Assembly: GCA_002898995.1 (NCBI GenBank) | Contig: BEIM01000266.1 | Span: forward strand, 1-5,488 | Origin: a bacterium HR36 | GTDB lineage: Bacteria; Planctomycetota; Planctomycetia; Gemmatales; HRBIN36 | Direction: 5' to 3' | Length of the DNA stretch: 5,488 nucleotides | Shown here: positions 1 through 4,018 of the stretch, piece by piece | Layout of the letters: every line of letters starts with the position of its first letter | Numbering within the stretch: the first letter of the stretch is position 1 | Made by a program: the position numbers and the translations under genes | Notes under the pieces: generated by a model | Told to the model about the DNA's origin: nothing | Seen by the model: only the letters and a program-made list of their open reading frames with translations | Databases searched by the model: none

Positions 1-135
1 ACTGCTGGAGTACGAGTTAGGGCAGGCCCAAGAGTACGTGCTGCGGCAGGAGGTGACGGGGCAGGAATGGTTTGAGCCGGGGTTGTTTGCTGGGCTGATC
101 TTCCGGCTGGGCCCGTTGGCTGATGGGGATTACAA
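1..135 (+). repeat. Direct repeat, copy 1 (Uma2 C-terminal coding)
   Basis: Bases 1-135 match 671-805 at a fixed offset of 670 bases. There are two mismatches (100 C/T and 130 T/C), both silent third-codon positions (ATC/ATT Ile, GAT/GAC Asp). Similarity falls sharply from base 136 on. The left boundary is outside the window. This is a paralogous coding repeat, with no transposon signature. Confidence 0.95.
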
Positions 136-172
136 GCAGGCGGTGAAAGGCCGGGCGAAGCGATTGGTGTAA
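1..172 (+). CDS. Uma2 family (DUF820) putative nuclease, 3' end only
   Basis: This is the last 56 codons of a gene that begins left of the window. The reading frame starts at base 2 and ends at TAA 170-172. It is identified by comparison with the complete Uma2 gene that follows: the first 45 residues visible here (ending ADGDYK) are identical to that protein's C-terminal region, and only the last dozen differ (KQAVKGRAKRLV against KKAVKGKARRLIG). The catalytic part of the fold lies upstream, so whether this copy is intact or active cannot be judged. Uma2 proteins are predicted PD-(D/E)XK-fold endonucleases of unknown biological role, found in many copies in cyanobacteria and planctomycetes. 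The basic lysine/arginine-rich tail is seen in both copies. The gene is probably cotranscribed with the next one. Confidence 0.83.
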   Translation, partial: LLEYELGQAQEYVLRQEVTGQEWFEPGLFAGLIFRLGPLADGDYKQAVKGRAKRLV

Positions 173-187
173 TGTGAGGGGAATGGC

Positions 188-193
188 GGAGGG
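188..193 (+). promoter_or_regulatory. Ribosome binding site deciding the Uma2 start
   Basis: GGAGGG lies 7 bases before ATG 201. This favours ATG 201 over the in-frame GTG 174 and ATG 183. GTG 174 has no purine-rich Shine-Dalgarno at proper spacing, because the upstream gene's coding end occupies that place. For ATG 183, the only candidate (AGGGG) is almost touching the start codon. Confidence 0.6.
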
Positions 194-200
194 CGAGGGA

Positions 201-845
201 ATGGCAGTAGCGGCACGGCGGCAGCAGAAGCGAGCGAAGCGAAACGAGACACTCCGCTGGAGTGTGGAGCAATACCTGGCTCTGCCCGAGGACGATGAAA
301 AGACCGAGTTGATAGACGGAGTGCTTGTCGTGTCCCCCAGTGCGGGCTTCTGGCACCAGGACATTGCGCATCGGCTTTTGCATGTGCTGGAACGTTGGGT
401 GCGTGCAAACGATTTGGGTCAGGTGTGGTTCGACCTGGACATGGTGCTGGATGAAAAACGCGGCATTGTCTATCGGCCCGACCTGGTTTATCTGAGCACA
501 GCGCACCTGAATCGGCTGCAACGGGAACGCATCTTTGGGCCAGCGGACTTGTGCGTGGAGATTGTTTCGCTCAGCGATAAGCCGCACGTGTTGCTCCGCA
601 AGCATCAGGACTACGCTCGCTACGGTGTTGGCTGGTACTGGGAGATCCACCGGCGGGAGGGGGATTGGCAACTGCTGGAGTACGAGTTAGGGCAGGCCCA
701 AGAGTACGTGCTGCGGCAGGAGGTGACGGGGCAGGAATGGTTTGAGCCGGGGTTGTTTGCTGGGCTGATTTTCCGGCTGGGCCCGTTGGCTGATGGGGAC
801 TACAAAAAAGCGGTGAAGGGGAAAGCGCGGCGGCTGATTGGATAG
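201..845 (+). CDS. Uma2 family (DUF820) putative PD-(D/E)XK endonuclease
   Basis: This is a complete protein of 214 residues from ATG 201; the frame stays open to GTG 174, which would give 223. Numbered from ATG 201, family signatures appear in order: a basic leader (RRQQKRAKRNE); the opening helix and strand with ELIDGVLVVSPS near residues 36-46, followed by HQDIAHRLLHVL near 52-63; a YRPDLVYLS strand with Asp about 94; VEIVS with Glu about 120; and RKHQDYARYGVGWYWEI with Lys about 134. The last three supply the D...E...K triad of the PD-(D/E)XK nuclease fold, so the site looks intact. Length is close to the usual 180-220. Role, substrate and partners are unknown for the family. The gene follows another Uma2 gene with an almost identical tail, which indicates tandem duplication, and precedes a DUF1501 gene by 25 bases. 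No signal peptide is visible, so it is probably cytoplasmic. Confidence 0.88.
   Translation: MAVAARRQQKRAKRNETLRWSVEQYLALPEDDEKTELIDGVLVVSPSAGFWHQDIAHRLLHVLERWVRANDLGQVWFDLDMVLDEKRGIVYRPDLVYLSTAHLNRLQRERIFGPADLCVEIVSLSDKPHVLLRKHQDYARYGVGWYWEIHRREGDWQLLEYELGQAQEYVLRQEVTGQEWFEPGLFAGLIFRLGPLADGDYKKAVKGKARRLIG
671..805 (+). repeat. Direct repeat, copy 2 (Uma2 C-terminal coding)
   Basis: This is the partner of bases 1-135, with 133 of 135 positions identical. The following 40 bases, up to and including the stop codon, differ at many positions, several of them amino-acid changing (Gln/Lys, Arg/Lys, Lys/Arg, Val/Ile plus one extra Gly). The boundary of near-identity is therefore abrupt. Confidence 0.95.
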
Positions 846-858
846 GTGGGTACCCTCT

Positions 859-864
859 GGAGGA
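859..864 (+). promoter_or_regulatory. Ribosome binding site of the DUF1501 gene
   Basis: GGAGGA lies 6 bases before ATG 871. It fixes that start rather than the in-frame TTG 838, which lies inside the upstream Uma2 gene and would put a non-signal extension ahead of the Tat motif. Confidence 0.75.
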
Positions 865-870
865 ATTGCG

Positions 871-2250
871 ATGTACTGGACACGGCGCCAATGGCTGCAA
901 CAGGCGGCCTGTGGTTTTGGTTACCTGGCTTTTGCGGGGCTGGCAGCTCAAGCCAGCAGTGACAATCCTTTAGCGCCGAAACCGCCACATCATCCGCCGC
1001 GGGCCAAACGAGTCATTTTTCTGTTCATGCACGGCGGCCCGTCGCACGTGGACACGTTTGACTATAAGCCGAAACTCCAGCAGGATGATGGCAAGGAAGC
1101 GCCGGTGGACCCGAAGAGCTTCCGCGCGGATGCCAGCCGCCGGCTTATGGCCAGCCCGTGGAAGTTTCGGCAGCACGGCGAAAGCGGTTTATGGATCTCC
1201 GAACTGTTCCCTGAACTGGCACGGCACGCAGATGAATTGTGCGTGATCCGCAGTATGCATACCAACGGGCAGAGCCACGGCCAGGCCGTGCTTATGCTAC
1301 ACACGGGCAGCGAAAACTTGACGCGGCCCTCGATGGGATCGTGGATTGTTTACGGTCTGGGTACGGAAAATGGCAACTTGCCCGGTTTCGTTACTATTTG
1401 TCCGCCGCGCGGACACGGTGGGGCACAAAACTACGGCAACGCCTTTCTCCCAGCGATTTACCAGGGTACGGCCATTGGCAGCGCGGACATTCCGGCCAGC
1501 GCGGCGCAAATCCGTTTCCTCCACCACCCGTACCTGCCGGCGACAGTGCAGCGGCGTCAGCTCGATCTCGTGCAACGCCTCAACCAGGAACATTTGCGCC
1601 GCACAGGCGCGGACGACCAACTGGAAGGCGTGATCCAATCGTACGAACTGGCTTTCCGCATGCAGCGGGTGGCCCCAGAGATTCTCGACTTGTCGCGCGA
1701 ATCGGCCGCCACACGCAAGCTCTATGGCATTGATGAAAAGCCCACGGACGATTTCGGCCGCCAGTGCCTGATGGCCCGCCGATTGCTTGAAGCGGGCGTT
1801 CGTTTCGTTCAGGTTTCCCACAGCTTCAAGTGGGATCAACATGGCAATCTCAAAGGCGGCCACGAACGCAACGCCAAGGAAGTGGATAAGCCCATCGCCG
1901 CTCTGCTCACCGATTTGAAAGAGCGCGGCTTGCTTCAGGATACCCTCGTATTGTGGGGAGGGGAGTTTGGCCGTACGCCCATGGCGCAGGGCAAGGACGG
2001 CCGCGATCACAATCCGCAAGGATTCACCATGTGGCTGGCTGGGGGCGGGGTCAAACCCGGTTGCGCTTACGGCAACACTGACGATTACGGACACAAAGCC
2101 GTCGAGAACCCCGTGCACATGCACGACCTCCACGCTACTATCTTGTGGCTCCTCGGCCTAGACCACGAAAAACTTACTTTCCGCTATGCCGGCCGCGATT
2201 TCCGTCTTACCGACGTCCACGGCAAAGTGGTGCACGCGATTATGAGTTAG
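871..2250 (+). CDS. DUF1501 domain-containing protein with Tat signal
   Basis: A complete protein of 459 residues, typical for the family (PF07394). The N-terminus is a twin-arginine signal: TRRQWLQ at residues 4-10, a hydrophobic stretch at about 15-26, and a likely cleavage site after AQA (26-28), so the folded protein is predicted to be exported. Family landmarks follow: RVIFLFMHGGPSHVDTFD (47-64), SMHTNGQSHGQA (128-139), GSWIVYGLG (156-164), FVQVSHSFKWDQHGN (312-326), LWGGEFGRTP (361-370), GRDHNP (377-382) and HMHDLHATILWLLGLDH (416-432). The His/Asp positions fit the alkaline-phosphatase/sulfatase-like fold to which the family is assigned, but no enzymatic activity is established. The family is greatly expanded in Planctomycetes, where its genes usually sit beside a DUF1549/DUF1553 (PSD1-type cytochrome) gene; here the upstream neighbour is Uma2 and the downstream neighbour is convergent. 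It could be cotranscribed with the Uma2 genes, 25 bases upstream. I see no frameshift or missing landmark. Confidence 0.95.
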   Translation: MYWTRRQWLQQAACGFGYLAFAGLAAQASSDNPLAPKPPHHPPRAKRVIFLFMHGGPSHVDTFDYKPKLQQDDGKEAPVDPKSFRADASRRLMASPWKFRQHGESGLWISELFPELARHADELCVIRSMHTNGQSHGQAVLMLHTGSENLTRPSMGSWIVYGLGTENGNLPGFVTICPPRGHGGAQNYGNAFLPAIYQGTAIGSADIPASAAQIRFLHHPYLPATVQRRQLDLVQRLNQEHLRRTGADDQLEGVIQSYELAFRMQRVAPEILDLSRESAATRKLYGIDEKPTDDFGRQCLMARRLLEAGVRFVQVSHSFKWDQHGNLKGGHERNAKEVDKPIAALLTDLKERGLLQDTLVLWGGEFGRTPMAQGKDGRDHNPQGFTMWLAGGGVKPGCAYGNTDDYGHKAVENPVHMHDLHATILWLLGLDHEKLTFRYAGRDFRLTDVHGKVVHAIMS

Positions 2251-2297
2251 CGTGGCCTAGGCCGACCAGGAGTGGCGCGCCCGCTGTGCTTAAGCTG

Positions 2298-2330
2298 CAT
2301 TCCGCTAGCCGTGCGTCGGGGTGCGGAATG
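2298..2330. repeat. Inverted repeat, possible transcript-end hairpin
   Basis: CATTCCGC (2298-2305) and GCGGAATG (2323-2330) are perfect reverse complements separated by 17 bases; inside, CCG/CGG (2309-2311 and 2317-2319) could close a small inner stem. It lies 47 bases past the DUF1501 stop, where a terminator or 3' stabilising hairpin would fit, but no T tract follows, so it is not a standard intrinsic terminator. Confidence 0.35.
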
Positions 2331-2557
2331 GACCCATGATTCTTGTGCGAAACGCCCCTGCCCCAGCGCTCGCGACGCCACGTCGGCTGACTCCCGCGTG
2401 ATTGCGGTTGTGCCTGTGCAGATGCGTGGCATCTTTTCTCCGTGCGTTGATGCATTCGGGCAGTCGTATGGCTTGCTAAGCACGTGCTGCGGCCCCACGT
2501 CAGGCTGGCGCCCGTCGTTCTCGATTAAGGATGCGTTGGCAGAACGGGCTTGTAGGT

Positions 2558-2582
2558 CCTGCCCAGTAAAAAACCGAGCAGG
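2558..2582 (-). terminator. Hairpin at the kinase 3' end, weak terminator candidate
   Basis: Read on the minus strand, CCTGCTCGGT (2582-2573) can pair with ACTGGGCAGG (2567-2558), giving 10 continuous pairs including two G-U wobbles. The loop is five T residues. The structure starts one base after the kinase TGA (2586-2584). On the plus strand the same pairing has two mismatches, so it favours minus-strand transcripts. The T run is in the loop rather than after the stem, so termination activity is uncertain; it may only protect the mRNA end. Confidence 0.3.
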
Positions 2583-2583
2583 C

Positions 2584-3915
2584 TCACCGCAACGAAGCAG
2601 TTTCCGCGGCGGGCAAGCGCACGGTGAAACGGGAACCCACACCGATCTCGCTCTGCACTTCGAGCGCCCCGTCCATCGCCTGTACCAAATGTTTGACGAT
2701 GGCTAGACCGAGTCCGCTGCCTCCTTGATCGCGGCTGCGTCCCTTGTCCACGCGATAGAAGCGCTCGAAGATGCGTGGTAAATGTTCCGGGGCAATCCCC
2801 TCACCGGTATCGGCCACTTCGACAACGGCGTGCCGCTCTGCTTGCCACCAGCGGATGGTGATCTGGCCTTGCCGCGTGTATTTGATGGCGTTATCCAGGA
2901 GGTTTTCGAGAATGCGCGTCAAAGCGTCGGCGTCCACCCAGGCGAAGACCGGCTCGGTACCGGGCTGCAGCAAGAGCTGGAGTCCCTTTTGTGTGGCACG
3001 AGGTTGGTGGCGTTCCACCACCGCAGGGATCAGCTCAGACAAAGCCACCATTTCCTTGTGCCAGGTTTGCTCGCCCGCCTCGATGCGACCCAACTGGAGC
3101 ATATCCTGGATCAGTCGGCTCAGCCGCTCGGCGTTGTCCAGGATAATCTGGACGAACTTCGCTGCCGCCTGCGGCTCGCTGGCCAGGATAGGCTGCAAAG
3201 TCTCGGCTGCGGCTTGAATCGCGGCCAGTGGCGTCTTCAGTTCGTGCGATACGTTGCCCAAAAAGTCCCGGCGGTACTGTTCCAGACGCCGCCATTCGGT
3301 TATATCCCGAAGAAGGACGAGGATTGGCCCCGGGCTGGAAATGTTGGAGATGGCGGGGGGTTCTGAGATAGCAGTTCGGTCTGATGGGGACGCAGGGTTT
3401 GGCAAGGGCGCGTCGGGAGTCGTAGACTCGCGGGGCAGGGCAAACGCATACAAACGCAGCAGCTGCTCGCGGGGATGATGCCACCTTACTTCAGCAGTCA
3501 CCGTGGCGCCCTGATGAACGTGTTCCAGAGCATCCAGGAAGGGCCGATGCTGCACCACCTGCCAGATTTTGCTGCCTGACAGATCCGAAGGCTTAGTTTC
3601 GAGGAGTTTGGCGGCGGTGCGATTAGCGGCTTGCACAGTCTGGCTTGAGTCCAAAACCAGCACCCCCTCGCCCACGGCGTCCATCGCATCCAAGAGCCAG
3701 CGGCCGGTGAGGTGCAGCTGGTCAGCGTTCTGGGCGGCCGGCAAGGTTTCCAGCAACCAATTCTTTCGGCCGGGCAAATCCCAGGGAAGCCTGTCCTGGT
3801 TCCTCCCGCGACCTGTTTCGGCTGGCTTGCCCCGTCCTCGCCAATAACCGACCAACCAGCCTATCAGGCTGCCAATCACCACCGCCAGCAAAATTTCCAA
3901 GATGAGCCATTCCAT
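2584..3915 (-). CDS. PhoR-type sensor histidine kinase (TM-PAS-HisKA-HATPase_c)
   Basis: A complete protein of 443 residues. It has one N-terminal membrane segment (about 4-24) followed by basic residues (YWRGRGK), then a linker. A PAS domain (about 73-208) begins WLLDAMDAVGEGVLVLD and ends with the strand GPILVLLRDITE. Then come HisKA (about 213-281) with the H-box NVSHELKTPL and phospho-acceptor His224, and HATPase_c (about 325-435) with the N-box ENLLDNAIKY (Asn338, Asn342), G1 DTGEGI (369-374), F-box RIFERFYRVD and G2 GGSGLGLAIVKHL. All catalytic motifs are intact, so it should autophosphorylate. The order matches PhoR-like kinases, but the signal is unknown and PhoR identity is not proven. 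Residues 163-195 form a Pro/Ser-rich insertion before the last PAS strand. No periplasmic sensor domain is present, so sensing is probably cytosolic or in the membrane. The start is ATG 3915, because an in-frame TGA lies at 3954-3952 with no earlier ATG; its Shine-Dalgarno is weak. No response regulator gene is adjacent. It is divergent from nrdJ. Confidence 0.93.
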   Translation of the reverse strand: MEWLILEILLAVVIGSLIGWLVGYWRGRGKPAETGRGRNQDRLPWDLPGRKNWLLETLPAAQNADQLHLTGRWLLDAMDAVGEGVLVLDSSQTVQAANRTAAKLLETKPSDLSGSKIWQVVQHRPFLDALEHVHQGATVTAEVRWHHPREQLLRLYAFALPRESTTPDAPLPNPASPSDRTAISEPPAISNISSPGPILVLLRDITEWRRLEQYRRDFLGNVSHELKTPLAAIQAAAETLQPILASEPQAAAKFVQIILDNAERLSRLIQDMLQLGRIEAGEQTWHKEMVALSELIPAVVERHQPRATQKGLQLLLQPGTEPVFAWVDADALTRILENLLDNAIKYTRQGQITIRWWQAERHAVVEVADTGEGIAPEHLPRIFERFYRVDKGRSRDQGGSGLGLAIVKHLVQAMDGALEVQSEIGVGSRFTVRLPAAETASLR

Positions 3916-3946
3916 AGATGCTCTTGTCGGCCTCGGCAGAAAGGCT

Positions 3947-3954
3947 TGACGTCA
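3947..3954. promoter_or_regulatory. TGACGTCA palindrome, possible operator
   Basis: This is a perfect 8-base palindrome 32 bases upstream of the kinase start codon. Its position between divergent genes fits a regulator site, but 8 bases is short and no regulator can be named. It does not extend as a palindrome on either side. Confidence 0.25.
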
Positions 3955-3962
3955 GGGCCCGT

Positions 3963-3968
3963 ATTATC
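3963..3968 (-). promoter_or_regulatory. Possible -10 element for the kinase gene
   Basis: The minus strand reads GATAAT, five of six matches to TATAAT, 47 bases before the kinase ATG. The hexamer 17 bases further upstream, ATGCAA, matches a -35 poorly (three of six) and there is no extended TG motif. This is a weak candidate. A plus-strand promoter for nrdJ of comparable quality was not found; TTGACG at 3946-3951 resembles a -35 but lacks a -10 at the right distance. Confidence 0.2.
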
Positions 3969-4017
3969 CTGCGACCTGCCCGGGATTGCATAGACTGGTG
4001 TATAGAGGAGGCAGGAT
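3966..4017 (+). repeat. Inverted repeats overlapping the nrdJ ribosome binding site
   Basis: ATCCTGC (3966-3972) is the exact reverse complement of GCAGGAT (4011-4017), which lies between the Shine-Dalgarno and the nrdJ ATG. A second segment, CCTGCC (3975-3980), is the exact reverse complement of GGCAGG (4010-4015), which includes the last two G residues of the Shine-Dalgarno. The two upstream arms compete for the same target. If the nrdJ transcript starts upstream of 3966, either pairing could mask the translation start. Regulation is inferred only from complementarity. Confidence 0.35.
4006..4011 (+). promoter_or_regulatory. Ribosome binding site of nrdJ
   Basis: AGGAGG, a full match to the anti-Shine-Dalgarno core, lies 7 bases before ATG 4019. 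It is the strongest site in the window and fits a well-expressed gene. Confidence 0.85.
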
Positions 4018-4018
4018 T

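Larger units (their letters stand above)
2251..2583. other. Convergent intergenic region, no gene seen
   Basis: This 333-base gap separates the 3' ends of the DUF1501 gene (plus) and the kinase gene (minus). The open frames crossing it run into the kinase coding region, lack family resemblance and have no convincing start signals, so I do not call a gene. It holds a perfect 10-base palindrome GGCCTAGGCC (2254-2263) just after the DUF1501 stop, an 8-base inverted repeat (2298-2330), another 10-base palindrome AGCACGTGCT (2479-2488), and a hairpin next to the kinase stop (2558-2582). There is no tRNA-like cloverleaf, transposon end or repeat array. Confidence 0.6.
3916..4018. promoter_or_regulatory. 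Divergent promoter region, kinase and nrdJ
   Basis: Only 103 bases separate the two divergent start codons, so both promoters, or at least both translation starts, must be served from here unless transcription begins inside the neighbouring gene. It contains the palindrome TGACGTCA (3947-3954), a TATAAT-like hexamer on the minus strand, inverted repeats overlapping the nrdJ ribosome binding site, and that site itself. I see no NrdR box pair and no B12-box, so neither NrdR nor cobalamin-riboswitch control is supported. Confidence 0.65.

Noticed and set aside
172..177. ATGTGA start-stop codon pair overlapping the first Uma2 stop (TAATGTGA)
   Set aside because: A two-codon element arises easily by chance, and nothing else here suggests coupling through it.
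1..845. The Uma2 repeat as a mobile element
   Set aside because: The repeat lies wholly within paralogous coding sequence in the same frame; there are no terminal inverted repeats, target duplications or transposase.
838..870. TTG start for the DUF1501 gene, adding 11 residues
   Set aside because: ATG 871 has GGAGGA at 6-base spacing and puts the twin-arginine motif at residues 5-6, as is normal for the family.
1297..2133. Long minus-strand open frame (278 codons) inside the DUF1501 gene
   Set aside because: It lies entirely antisense to a gene with clear family motifs, has no recognisable domain, and is the usual antisense shadow of GC-rich coding sequence.
2247..2642. Minus-strand open frame of 131 codons crossing the convergent gap
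   Set aside because: It overlaps the kinase 3' end in another frame and the DUF1501 stop, with no domain and no convincing ribosome binding site.
2272..2706. Plus-strand open frame of 144 codons starting in the convergent gap
   Set aside because: It runs into the antisense of the kinase C-terminus, has Cys/Arg/Ser-rich composition typical of shadows, and shows no family resemblance.
3916..4018. Cobalamin riboswitch or NrdR boxes upstream of nrdJ
   Set aside because: The leader is too short for a full cobalamin riboswitch, and I found neither a B12-box-like core nor a pair of NrdR-like ACACNATATATNGTGT sites.
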